A DNA stretch of 64,000 bases, taken from the NCBI GenBank assembly GCA_032158295.1, contig CM063251.1, positions 17,485,425 through 17,549,424 on the forward strand, read 5' to 3'. Of this stretch, positions 1 through 12,500 are shown one piece after another (the stretch's first letter is position 1; each line of letters begins with the position of its first letter). The notes beneath the pieces are model-generated. The model was not told the origin of the DNA. It saw only the letters and a list, made by a program, of their open reading frames with translations, and searched no databases. The translations under genes were made by a program, and so were the position numbers. The DNA comes from Pycnopodia helianthoides (taxonomy: Eukaryota; Echinodermata; Asteroidea; Forcipulatida; Asteriidae).

Positions 1-200
1 GAAAAGTTTTTCTTCTTACTTCTGTTTTAGCTGAACTGAGAAAAATGCTTAACTCTCACCAGGGTTCAGTTTCATAATGCTGTTAACTGACAAACCTTGT
101 TTGCAGAAGTGCTAAGCTACCAGCCAAAATACCATCGATATGTATATGACTGGTTCTCTGCTAATTTTTTGCCTAGCAGAAAACCTTTGAAAACAGATTG

Positions 201-376
201 CAGGCCTGATACTTCACGAAGGCAACAGAGGCGATTGCCTCGATGCCCCCTGGTCATTGCCTTGGTGCCCTTGAAATGCTCCAATAGAAATTTACAATTT
301 CCTCATAGGGTGCCCTTTACCCAGGAGAGAATGCCTTGGTGCCCTTTCCCTTTCTAGAACGAAGCATACAGGCCTG
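201..376. mobile_element. MITE, CAGGCCTG-ended family, copy 1
   Basis: Bounded by CAGGCCTG at both ends. The inside is rich in TTGGTGCCCTTGAAATG-type segments. Related copies lie at about 2100-2261 and 24935-25103. Confidence 0.6.
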
Positions 377-683
377 AGATTGTGTGTACGTCATGGAATC
401 ATGGTCGCTGATTGATCGTGGGTGACACCAGCATGATTGTTGGGGTGACACTTGTTCTACGACATTCACACGATGTCTCAGTTTAAGTGATCTGGGCATC
501 AATTTTCTACTCGATGCCGATGGCTCCGTCGCAGCGCCAGCACACCGCAGGTCGACCAAAGAACGGCTTCAGGATCATTTCTTTACAAAAAAAATTGTTT
601 CTCATAAACAACCCAAGAAATGTTGATTCATAAAGGTAACCTCAATAAACAAGTGATCGTTATCTGTCACAGCTGTGCTCATA

Positions 684-951
684 GGCCCTTTACACTTGAC
701 AGCAATTTAGCAAGGGTCCCTTGTTTAATTTTTAGCATGGTTGCAAAATTTTACAAAATGCACCTCGTGTGAAAGGACATCAATGTTTTAACTGTCCATA
801 ATGGACGACAAAGTTGAGAAGATTTCACTAGGGACCTCGGACAGTCCAAACATTGTTGTCCTTTCACACTAAGTACAATTTGTAAAGTTAAACAACCATG
901 CTCAAATTAAGCAAGGGACCCCCTGCTAAATTGCTGTCGTGCGAAAAGGGC
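684..951. mobile_element. Near-palindromic MITE with ~115-bp inverted arms
   Basis: The left arm begins GGCCCTTTACACTTGACAGC and the right arm, reversed, GCCCTTTTCGCACGACAGC. Both continue with AATTTAGCA, GGTCCCTTG, AGCATGGTTG and GTGTGAAAGGACA. The trinucleotide ATA flanks both ends (681-683, 952-954). Confidence 0.75.
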
Positions 952-954
952 ATA

Positions 955-2099
955 CAGACTCTGCTTTAATTCTGGGAAGCCAACCCTGGGTTATGTTGAC
1001 CTAGTTCTTATGACAATCACCGAGAGTCGGGCAGAGATACAGGAAAGCCGGGTAGAATCCATCGTCATTGGAAGGATGGAACTGAATTTCCCTGTAACAG
1101 TGATTCAAAATCTGGCATAATGGATTCATGCATGTCTTGTTTGTATTACCACAGAGCTCTGGTTTGAAGGAACATCACTCGTTAATCATCGCCTTGACTT
1201 GGATGTATCTTGGCTGAGAGTATGACACAACAACTGAACCGTTATCGGAGGGGGTACAAACCCAAATCAACTTGTCATCTATCATTCCTTTGTTGTTTGT
1301 GACTCACTAACAGGTGCAGGGCTGTCAATCAATGAATATCCATTGTTTTAATGAATGTAGGTTTAAGTTCACATAACCCACATAACGAGGGCTTAAGAAC
1401 CTTTCAATCTTTTCTGATTTCGGGTCTGACATGATTTTGTTTTTCTTCTCTGGTAGACAGTAAAACGCCTTGTTTCATACTGAGGGTTTGTTCTAGAAGC
1501 TCAAGAGACTGTTACGGAACTAGGATCAAAGTGTCCGTAAACTGGCAAATGAATTGGCATAAAACCTTGCAAGACATTTTTAGAATAAAAAACATGGAGC
1601 ACTGATACATGTGTATATGATTTAAACACACCACCACCACACGGCAAAACTCTCCAACAAACTCTGAGTGTACACAATTCATGATTTGGGTTCGCACTTA
1701 ACATCTTGAATACTAGCGTTTACAAGTGTTTTTTTTTCCTTTTATTTTCTTGTAGTTTTTTGGTGTTATATTCCATAGAAAGTTGGGAGAGATTTCTACA
1801 TAAATGTTAATAAAGCTCATGCCAACTACATAGATTATTGGTCAGCAATTGTCTGAACTTCTCAGACCGCTCACTCCCTAGCACAATTATCAGCGGTATT
1901 CACTTTGCTTAATTGGCAGTCCCTCCACTCATTGGAGACAGGCACATTTTTTGTTAGTAGAGGTATACAATACTGCACAAGGTCAATAAGAGATGGAACT
2001 GAGCATCGTGTTGCTTCATACCCAGGTCTGGAATTTCTTCTTTGAGAAGAGGGCAAGGGTATTTTCATTTTGTAAACGGCATTTCCATCAGGTAATCTT
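955..2099. other. Non-genic stretch left of COPZ1 exon 4
   Basis: AT-rich, no convincing exon, tRNA or repeat with defined ends. By position it is still within the COPZ1 transcription unit. Confidence 0.5.
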
Positions 2100-2261
2100 A
2101 ATCACTACAAAGGAAGTTTCAGTATTAAATGTGGGAGGAAAACCCCAGAGAAATGTTCCAGGGGGAACCCACGCAATCAAGTCTATGGGAAACTTTTGAA
2201 GGGGCACTAAGACCAAGACCAGGGCAACAGAGGCCATGGTCTTCAAGTAATTCCAGGCCTG
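2100..2261. mobile_element. MITE, CAGGCCTG-ended family, truncated copy 2
   Basis: Reverse orientation. The right end has CAGGCCTG. It shares AACTTTTGAAGGGGC, GGGCAACAGAGGCCATGG and related blocks with the 24.9-kb copy. The left end is not defined. Confidence 0.5.
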
Positions 2262-4689
2262 CACGACGCTCTTGTCCATTCCAGGTACTCGGTATCACTT
2301 TCATTCTTTCCCACAGGAAGCAACACGCTAATAAAGGAATCGGACTTGAAAGTGGCAGGCAACATGCCAGCAGGCGACAACATACATGAACCACTCATAG
2401 TGCAAAGTTTCAATAACTAACTGTAGAATCACTGACAATGTCTCGGACTCAGTGTAGGTCATTGTAAGGGCAAAGATAAAACCTCAGGCCTCAATTTCGG
2501 CTTAGCCATGACAAAAACACTAAGCATAGATATTTTGACTCAGCACTAATGGGTTGTAATCTCCAGTGCTAGGTAAATTCGTGCAACTCGCACTTTTATA
2601 TTGAATATCTTGACACTACATGTACATTTCAATACAACAGAACACAGAGAGGAATACAGCAAAGAGGAGACGATCTGACGAGGGATTAGAAGTGGTTTGA
2701 CCAGGGTCGGTCCCCTTGGACTTCACTCCCAAGGGTTCAGTACAGATTATCTTATACGCTGGCAGGAATCGACAACAGGGAGTTGTTCGCCACCCCCTCA
2801 ATCCAGAATGGGAAGATATGAACCAAGATAACACGTTCTTTCAAGATTCAGTTTCGACGAAAAATCGGCGTGAACGGCACGTTCCAACTCTCCAACGCCC
2901 GACACATTTGTCAAAATATTGTCCGCCCACTCGGGGAGTCCGAACTTGAAACCCCCTAGGGTTTCTAGATAACCCTGGGCTAACATTAATGCCATACATC
3001 CTTAGCTCATGTCTGAGACATTTCGGAGCACATTCTGTGACATTGATTGATGTGATACGGATTGGAAGGATGGGTTTCCCAAGCTGACGCAAAAAAAAAA
3101 AGAAACAGGAACTGCGAAGAAGATGAAGAAGGAAAAAAAAAGGAACATCTTGATTAAACACAACTTGCAAAACTTCCCTGAGTTGGTGAACCTCAAAGAT
3201 GTTTCCTCGATTTAAATGTGACCGACATGACTGATCCGAGGCACCTGTCCATCTAAGCCAATCACAAATAATAACCATAAGTCTGTTTTCTGGGTCATAT
3301 ATTATCCCAGCAGGTCACACCCAGGAAAAAAGATGTTAAAAATCTCGGAACTCCAACGATTTTGTTCTTATCTTATATCAGTTAATAGCGTAACAGTGTA
3401 CACTGGTTTTAATACACTCAAGGTTGTTTGGGACTGTAAAAAGATGACGCACTAGGTTTGTCATTGAAAGTCACAAAGAATCTGTAAACAATACGTGTAA
3501 GATTGCAACTCGCAATAAGGTTCCCGTGTCTAAACCTGACAGATATCAACATGGACAAATTAGACACGATTAAAACCATACACAACTGTTTAGAATGAAT
3601 CATTGGATATCGCCGTTTCAATTCAATCGGTTCAACGCATCGAGGTACCACTACAGAGCAACGATGCAAAGGAATAAAGTAAAAGATAAGTCACTGTCAC
3701 AGAACATACACCTCCTGAGATCCAGAACGAACGGGCCATCCGAAACTGATAGCCCGGTATCCATCCTTGAAACAAACCCTAAACCAACAATGGCGGTCTC
3801 GAATTTCACAATAAGAAAACAATGCCCTCTCCAGGGAGGGGGCAAGCGGGGACAAACCTGACGCAGCCACTCGGAGGTCCTGCCGGGACCGCACCTGTTT
3901 CTGTGATCTAGTCAAACCATCTGGTCCACGTTAAGCATTGCTTTCAATGCCCATGATGAATTGGTTTTCTGTGTTGAGTGAAGGGCGTGGTTGGAGCCGT
4001 GGGGACGCCGGTACCGAGGAGCCAGATTTTTTCCCTGCCCTGAGGTGATTTCTTACTGCTTAGTCTTTCCTTCCTTCATCATCTTCTCCCGTTCCTAAAC
4101 AAACTGTCTCTCGCAATGCCTCTTATACCTTTCCTTCCTTCCTTCCCTTTTATTCAAACTGAAACACTGATCTGAGAAGTAGTTCCAACCCGCGGGGCGT
4201 TCAGGTGTACAAGCACAGTCGTTCAGCTCATATAATTAATTGCCGAATTTGATAGATTTACAAGCAAAGTCCCCAAACTTTGACATATGGTTAACTCAAA
4301 ACTGATTTGTGAAGGTAATTTCTTCTTTCCGATTAGGGCTGGATCCTGAGCCTCAGCGGATGCCGTTACGTCAAAGTCAAGCCCCGTAACCTTAATGATT
4401 GTTAAGGTTAAATTAAAGTCAGAAATTATCCGATCTCTAACACTCTTCCCTTTGACAACAATTTGTACTAACTCTTGAAAAAAGGGCTGGAATGGTGGGT
4501 GTGTCACAATCCGTACAGTTTTGCTGAGAGTCACTACTTTGCCATGCCATTCTAAAACATTTTTAATCCATTTTTGGGAGGGAAACTAATCATAATGAGG
4601 TGTATGGCTATTAAACTGAAAACAATCTGAGTCCGAAAGTAAATAGAAGGTATGAGGCATTGTGGTGCATGGGACAAAAATAGCGCGCG
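2262..4689. other. Non-genic stretch
   Basis: No supported exon. Open frames here (for example on the minus strand at 2841-3278 and 4223-4534) lack ATG starts, splice sites or recognisable motifs. Confidence 0.45.
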
Positions 4690-4892
4690 TCATTGCGTTT
4701 TCGGTTCGCTGTTCCGATTGCGTTTCGCCTGTTCCGATTGCGTTTCGGCCTGTTCCGATTGTTCGCGTTCGTTCGTCGCCTGTTCCGATTGCGTTTGCCT
4801 GTTCCGATTGCGTTTCGGCTGTTCCGATTGCGTTGTCGTCGCCGTTCCGATTGCGTTTCGCCTGTTCCGAGTGCGTTTCGCCTGTTCCGTTC
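4690..4892. repeat. Minisatellite, ~19-bp unit CTGTTCCGATTGCGTTTCG
   Basis: About nine imperfect units with 2-8-bp insertions. GC-rich relative to flanks. It makes several overlapping spurious open frames. Confidence 0.85.
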
Positions 4893-5201
4893 ACAAATTC
4901 AAAATGCTACTGAAGGAGGCGGCTAGCTTTCTTAAAGTGTCACTTCTGCAATAATCTTACAAATCCAACAAGTCATTTCAGTCAGGCTCTTATTTTCTAT
5001 ATCATGACAACGGCAGATGAGGGAGCTCAGGAACAACACCATGATTTACGCCACTGTTTACGCCTCAGGCCACTCACTGCGGCAAATGCTAGCTAGAAAT
5101 ATTGGGGGAAATATTATGAAGCATCCAGTGGAAACTAGCAAATTCTTTGCAGAAGTAAATCTGACAAACCACAATTGCAAAAGCTGCTTCATGAAGACTA
5201 A

Positions 5202-5330
5202 GGCCGTGTCCGAATTGGCGGCTACAGCTACGGCTACGGCTAGATTTCCGCGTCATCATGCGTTGAAGTATAGGACGTTCCTTAGCAAACAGTCGTAGCC
5301 GTAGCCATAGCTGCCAATTCGGAAACGGCC
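5202..5330. mobile_element. MITE, PIF/Harbinger-like, 129 bp
   Basis: Inverted ends GGCCGTGTCCGAATTGGCGG and GGCCGTTTCCGAATTGGCAG. TAA on both sides (5199-5201, 5331-5333) is the TWA target expected for Harbinger. The inner part has GGCTACAGCTACGGCTACGG repeats. Confidence 0.7.
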
Positions 5331-5333
5331 TAA

Positions 5334-5469
5334 GGCTGTATCCAAATGTCGGTAAGCTACGGCTACTGCTATTGCTACGGGTGTTGCTAAGGACGCCCTA
5401 TACTCCAACACATGATGACGTGGCAATCTAGCCATAAGCCGTAGCCGTGGCCATCAATTTGGCCCGAAC
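5334..5469. mobile_element. MITE, same family, diverged tandem copy
   Basis: Shares the preceding copy's TAA at its left edge and has TAA at 5470-5472. Arms of GCTACGGCTAC type and a similar core (GACGCCCTATACTCC, CATGATGACGTGG). Confidence 0.6.
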
Positions 5470-5769
5470 TAAAATTTTAATTAACAAACATAATTTATGG
5501 GCGAATCCGTATTTTTGGCTGGTTATTTCTGCTGAGCGGACATCTCTTTGCTTAGCATATTTCTGTACTTAACAGCTTTACAACAAAGTTCATGAATTTA
5601 TCTGCTTAGCAAATCTGTAAGTCAAGCACCTTTCTGAGCTCGTCAGTCTCTTTGCTATAAATATTAAAGAAATAACACCAGAACATTAAAGACACTTGTA
5701 TTAAGACACTTATCATTATTATTGTTATATATTATGTAGAAACCAAGTGCTCATACGAGAACCAAACCA
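5470..5769. other. Non-genic stretch
   Basis: AT-rich with ATTATT runs near 5715; nothing else seen. Confidence 0.5.
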
Positions 5770-6028
5770 CTGTAGCTCTCAAGCCCGCGGAAACCTATTA
5801 ATAAGGATGCTTGTTATGTGAACCAGAAACACAGGGGGTTTAACCCCTACTCTTCCACGATAAGCTTTGTGAGTTCTTTTACGTGCACTACCAAGCCTAG
5901 TACATGGGACTACTGCTTAATGTCCCATCCGAAGAACAAAGTAATTCTATGACTCTAACCTGCACTCTGCTGATCAGAAACACCAGCTTGAGTCCTTTGC
6001 TCTTAACCACTCGGCCACAACACGCCAC
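5770..6028 (-). mobile_element. tRNA-derived SINE (Leu/Ser-type head), copy 1
   Basis: Reversed, the right end reads GTGTTGTGGCCGAGTGGTTA then AGAGC, a box A with a long-variable-arm tRNA layout. A conserved body (CCACGATAAG, GTACATGGGAC, GATGGGACATTAAGC) extends left. Related copies at 10.0-10.3 and 50.9-51.1 kb. Confidence 0.7.
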
Positions 6029-9000
6029 ATCTACCCTTATTTAAAAACATGCTCGGCTGTCGGAGATAGCCATTTCAAGACACTTTTCTTGACGTTTCAT
6101 TTCAAGTTTTCTTCAAATCTGTTTTGCATAAAGATGCTTTACTGCAGAGGAAAAACAAATTCAGGTTTCTGGGGCACATGTCAGGGGGAGGAACAGGGCT
6201 ATTTACAAAATCAAAAAACAAAGATATGCCTCTATACCTCAGGTGGACATGACACAAGCCAGGAGGGGATGGAACTTTGGACACACTAAACCGGTCAAGG
6301 TTTATTTTAGTCTTTGTCCAGAAACGCCACAATGTAAAGATGACACACAGTCTATAACACAAGCCCCAGATCTGTGGTTTCTCAAACTCTGAGGCCTTTC
6401 CTCTACCAAGATGCTTTAAAAAATCTAAAGAGAGTACAAAAATCACTTGAAGACTTGTTACCTGGTTACTATGTAATTTGAACACACTTGACTGGTCATC
6501 CAATCAATTTTTAGTTTCTTTCCCAGTAAAAAACCCCTCAACACATCTGACACACCCACTCCATACAGAAATAACGCCTTGGGTTTGTCCAAAACGAACT
6601 CCTAATGAAAAATGTACCAAGCCACACCTGTCAAACTCCTGAAATAGATGTTCCTTCACTAAACCACGTTGACCCCCGTCCCACCTGCTAAATACACATG
6701 ACTGATCAACTTTTCGGCAACAAGCAAATATAGCACTCCCCCCTTATCACGGATGGATCGGACACGCCTCTAGCTCCACAGGGGAGATCTTTCATACGAA
6801 CCACATGGTAATCACGACCTCACCTTGCTCCAATTCCCCCAACTACCACCGGTGTGCGTTTCATTTTCAAGCAACGTTTACGTGTCAATATCCTTGTAAA
6901 CTTCACCTCTTGATATCTTGAACGAGGTATAAGTACAGGAACACATTTATTTGACACTTCACAAAAATGCATGCTGAATGCATGATGGTTCAATTTACAC
7001 ACCATAGAGGCTGCATTGATCTGCATCAGAAATGCTGACCAATATTTACTTAAAAGTGAGTGCGCCTTTCGTTTTGAAGAGTAGTTTAATTGTGTAAAAT
7101 TGACACAAGGAATATAAGATGATTGGAACTAAACAAATACTGACGACAAAATATGTTGTTACGGGGGAAAACAAAAAGTTGAAAGTTATTTATGTATTTA
7201 AAACTAAGCCATCACCCCAGTACTGCATCAATCTTAATATAAATGGGTCAGTATTCCAAACTGCTTTAATATTCTAAATTAATGAACGCAAAACGCAAGA
7301 TGTGATCAAGAAACGCTTCTCTTAAATTCTCTTTGGTCGTCCTCGGGTCTGTTTCTAGGTTAGACATGCATACGGTATCCATGTCCAAAATATGGATTCA
7401 ATTCATTTTTTGAGGTTGACTCAGATCGTTGCTGAATGTGTTGAGACACAGACCCACTTTAAGTCTTTCATCGGTGTGGACTTTCTGCTACTTGAGCTCA
7501 GAGAGAAAAGAAGTAGTTGGGAGGTTTTCCCGTTTTTTTGAAGATCTCCAAGGAATTCCATCCTTAGCAATCAAACCAGATTTTTTTTCAGGTCTGGCCT
7601 CGGTAAAGTTCAAAAGATAAAAGCCACGATTCAAGGGTTTTAATAAGTGCGGTTTTCTGACATGAAGAATACATCAACGCCATGTGGTTCCAACCGGATA
7701 AAAGCAAGACCGTTCGATAAAATATGATGTGGGTCACCAGACCATTTTGAATCTCCTCAAGTTATCTTTATAGCCTGCCCGATATGGGGCAGAGGATCCC
7801 TCCCCCCCCCCCCCCAATGTTCCCATACTATAACACACCATTTTCCTCTTGTATAGAATCCCCCCCCCAAAAAAAAATATAAATAAATAAATAAAATCCT
7901 CAAAAGAATTCCTGAGATTCCAATCACACAATGAAGACACAATAGGTGGGGTGGGGGGAGGGGGTACCCTCTGCCCCATATCGAGCACCAATTGGTTATC
8001 TTAGAGTAGATGTCTTGCTTCTCTCTATACTAACCCATTTATAGGTTTGACATGAACAGTTTGAAAGTCTTGCCCCCTTTATGAATTAATAGTTGACTTA
8101 TAGCCAGTGTTTGCAGTTTTTTTCTTCTCCCCATTTGTCCACCTTTTTTCGTTTATTTCTTTGTCATTTAATACAAGAGTAGATATCAGACTCAAATGCA
8201 GGTTACAAGGACTCTCATTTGGTTCAAAGAAAACAGTCAAAGACAGTTCAATCTTAGCCGTCATAATTTAAAAGAGAACCTCTCAAGAACTCTCAACACG
8301 AATCACCAAAAATACTACAAATGATCGGCTTTACGCTAACGGACTCTAACTGATCCCCTCGCATTCATCAAAAATCCAGAACTTTATTTAGACCCGGAGA
8401 GTGGATGACAGCATCCTCGACTGGTGGGTACGGAAAGTCTAACGGTTTGTGTCTCAAGTTACGACACAATGATGGACCTGGATGAATTGACGACAGCACA
8501 TGAGATGAAAGCCGATGGGTTTAGAGTTAATAATGTTATGGATCTGTATACTCATTGCATCTGTGGTCATCAGGCCAGTTCCAATTATTCTCCAAACCGT
8601 CCCGAACTCTCCAGGGACTCGGATCAAGCTGAGGCTGCCAAGTTCAGCATTCGAAAACCCTATTTAGAAGGTCCCCTCCGATAATCACCAGTGCCCTAAT
8701 ATGTCCCCTCCTTCGCTCGGGAGTCCCGAGCAGGGTTTAGTCAGCAAATTAAAATTTCCTTGTTACCTAACAAAGTAGATCAGAGTGTCAGATAGAGGCC
8801 GAAATAAAAATAAAAAGGCTGCATGAAGAGTGTTTGTTGGTTGCCAAGGCCCTGGGTTGCTTTGGAAAACACTGTTCGGTTGTAAAGATCTATCACTCAA
8901 GATTACTGTAGAATCATAGCAGTTTGGTTACGGGGTCGTTTCCAAACGGTCTCCGTAGACCCTGCACAAATTAAAGTTTCAATAGCTATTTTCTACTGCA

Positions 9001-9385
9001 ATGATTTATTATGTCACGAGGGCTACATGTAAGGCTTAAGTCGGGATATCACATGATGCATTAGTAGTCAAGGCTTAAAATACAGCACTGGGCCTTAGTT
9101 TTACACCATCTAAGAGCAACTCACCACAGAGTCTAATAGAGAACTATATTCAACTATTCCTTCCAGCATGGTAAACATTGAGGATACAAGAAGCTAAGTT
9201 CAATCTTTGTCAACTTGAAGGGGGAGGGGGTGGGGTAAATGAGAGTTGAGGGGACTAGGGGTGTAACTGTGAGCAGGGCCAAGGCAACATAGATTTTGAG
9301 AGTGGAATATTCGTATAAAACAAAAACACTCCGAGATACCAACCTTCCTCCTACCATTCTCCTAATTCAGCCTCGTATGTCTTAC
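6029..9385. other. COPZ1 downstream intron, non-genic
   Basis: By position this is intron after COPZ1 exon 4. It holds C-runs at 7802-7815 and 7861-7868 and poly-A/T stretches. A plus-strand open stretch at 8424-8684 has no ATG at its start and no recognised product. No COPZ1 exon 5 found. Confidence 0.5.
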
Positions 9386-9533
9386 CTCAATATCTGTGAG
9401 ATGGAGTCGTAAAGACAGTTCAAGACGCTGACCAAGATGAGCTCATTCTCTTGAGAGCTGCCTATGACGTAAAAGTACAAGTCGACATTACTGCGGTAGA
9501 CACACGTCAGTCCTTCCAGCATTATTATCTCAG
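9386..9533 (-). CDS. COPZ1: COPZ1 exon 4
   Basis: A 148-bp exon, acceptor CCTCTACAG|CTGAGAT, donor TTGAG|GTAAGAC. It encodes [33 protein letters not shown] and [13 protein letters not shown], the most conserved stretch of zeta-COP. It ends two bases into a codon (AG-), consistent with the Arg codon split at this place in the family. Confidence 0.95.
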
Positions 9534-12500
9534 CTGTAGAGGATGACACAAACACACAAAAGGGGTTGAGTCATTCCAGATGTTATTAGAAGTGAATACA
9601 AAGAGTTTAATCGTAAGACAATTATTCCTAAGATGTTTACATCAATAATAAAACATAAATGGCACTGAAAAGTAATGAAAGTTTGCATTTTCCGAAAATG
9701 CCGTTTTTAGTCTTTTTGAGTGCAGTAGAAGAAAACCTTCCCGGCGGTTTTCAACACTTAAGGACAAAAGTATATACCAAGAAAATATAACCGGCTGAAA
9801 TCTGCGAAAGTAACAAACTCAAATACACTGATTTAGACCACACCCTTTTAGTACCTTCTGTAACTTTTCTGCTATTTAATAATAACAATAATATGTAGCC
9901 TTATATTGCGCACCAATAAGGTACTCAAGGTGCTTGAAAAGACAGAAACATTTTTAAGACATGTTTTTGAATTATTGAATTATGAGACCCATTTATGTAG
10001 CACCTTATAAGGGTTTACAGAGTACTGTGGTGCATTCAGCAGCCACTGCCAGAAACACTGGGGCAAACCCCTTCTCTTAGCCAAGATGAGTGTAACTGGG
10101 TTCTCTTACCTGCATTACACAACACACAGGACCTACGGCTATATGTCCCATCTAATGGACGAAGCAATAATGGTTAAGCGTCTTGCTTAAGGACACAAGT
10201 GCCACGACCGGGACCCGAACCCACACTCTGCTGATCAGAAACACCAGAGCTTCAGTTCAGTGCTCTTAACCGCTCAGCCACGACACGCCACTAAGAAGGA
10301 TACACATATGTTTTGAGGAGTGTCCCATGTTTTGGTCATTGCATGCCGTTTTTCTTTTATCTGAGGCGGAACACTCTTCACCTCCCTTCCTCAACAGCTT
10401 GTGTTTGCTTAAAGATCGTGCCGGACGAACGTGATTTTTACAGAGTATTTTAGTTACATGAATCAGTTTGAATTTTTGCTTTAAACCAGCGTCTTAACTG
10501 GATTTAATACAAAAAATCAAGGCTATGCTTCTTTCATTTTCGTTCTCTTTTTCCTTGGGTCCCTTGGCAAATTATACCTTTCTAATTGTCGGAAATATGT
10601 TGCCAAGCACATTCACAATATGACGAATTTTTAGCCTACGGCAGTTTCTTACAAACCATGGTTTTGAACTCATCTTTATGAGGTCAGGTCAGGGACATGT
10701 TGTCACCTTCATGACAAATACGGCCTCAAGAATTCAATGTCACGTTTCTCTACCCCGAGTTCAACTGGTACAATAGAAACAAAATACGAAGTTAATGTTT
10801 TTTTTCTTCAGCGAGCGCTCAAGCATGGTAACCTACAAAAGAGGTGTTGCGTCATAGAACAACTGGTCCCCTCTCATTCCTCTTACATCTTGTGACATGT
10901 CTAACTATATGCACTTTAGGGTTACCGTGTAAAACATAGAAGTGGGTTCGTGTCAAGATACTTGCATTTTAACATGACTATGCTAACCACCCTACAAGCA
11001 CTGAAGTTTTTGTAACAAGCATGCGCGCAAAGCAGTCACTTTCAGGAGCCAATCAGTGTTGCTTGTCGGTGCTTCCTTTCCAGGGATTATTGACGAGGGG
11101 GTCAACGGGACAGGCTACCCATGGTAGCCAGGCTGATTCAAACCCAAACTCACTAGAGTGAGGCTTGAAGGTCAAATAGCCTGGCCCCTCTTAAAGATAA
11201 TGATCATAAATATTCATTAATATTGGAACACAGGGAATATGACGAAAATGGCAAAATAAGAGAAATGATTATTACACGACCTGAAACAAAGAACAGCTCT
11301 CAATTGATCGACAAGATCAACCTTTTCTTCTCGTTTGTGAACAATTAACGGTACTAAAAATGTCTAGCATTAGTTAGTTTCCATAAGATGGATGTCATTT
11401 CTACATGTTTAATGCAATTAGACAGCTTGGACTAGTGGTTTATTAAGTAACCGTAACCAGACATGGGTTAAGGGCTTGAGATTTTGGCGGCTCAAATTGA
11501 AGAAAGGAAGAAAAAACGTGTTAAACCATCAATCTTTTAGAAAAACAACTAAGCGGTTAACCATACATTTGAGTTCATTTCATAAGGGAATAAAAGAGTA
11601 GACAACGAGATCTTAAACAGGCGATTAAAACCGGCAGGGTCATGGCCGTGTGATAAAGGACTGAGCCGAAGGTGAGCCAAGGGCAAGGTTCTCTATTGGA
11701 AGGTCCTTTATTGCATACAGTAGCCATGCCCTGCAAGGTTTTAAACATGTTAAATTCCGTTTAAGATCGAGTTAACTATTTAATTCCCATTCATAAATGT
11801 CCTTTGTGGTAAAAAGCATAATAATGTAGAAAAATCTGTAAAATATATCTTTGTAATTTCTGTCATGTTCTCAGGCTGCATTTCGCAAAGGGTCAAAGTG
11901 CATGCATTGTTCAACAGTTGTGTGTACGGGACCATACTAGTAAATCTTACCCTGACCACAGGTATGTATTAATTGCATTACGCATAAATTAGCACATGAA
12001 TAAGCTTGCACAACACACTTATGTCTAAACATTTTTTACTAACGCGATTACACATGGCCACGTGATCGCCTCTTGACCAATCAGAACGGATAAACTGTCT
12101 GGGATATTTATAAACACAGGATAAACTGTCTGGAGGTAGCCTAAGGGTATTCAGACCCATTTGAATGGTTTCAACTTGAGAGAAACAACATTTTTTAATT
12201 TGGATTTTGACTGGACTTTGGTTGTTATCCCCTTGCTTAAGTTTCAGCGTTCTGATTGCACACTTCCACTAAACCCTTCATTTCTTGTGGTAAATCATTT
12301 CCTCCTACCTAGCCTGGGGTCTTCACTTGGAATTTCATCTACCGAGAAGGATTTACAACCCATCTCAGGATAGTCACCAGGGCCTAGGACCAAGTCCGCG
12401 GCTTTTGTTATCGTTAAAATGTTTTACTTTGAATTGCTTGGGATGGATTTTGATGATGCCCATAGGTGGAGTCTACACCTGGTCGAATCGGAGGACAGGG

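Noticed and set aside
4223..4534. 103-codon minus-strand open frame
   Set aside because: No ATG at the start, no acceptor, no motif.
6102..6503. 133-codon minus-strand open frame
   Set aside because: Begins at TTG; composition is low in charge and rich in Phe/Leu/Pro as in random AT-rich DNA; no splice context.
8424..8684. 86-codon plus-strand open frame
   Set aside because: Starts at GTG, has no splice or start context and no recognisable motif; antisense to the COPZ1 transcript.
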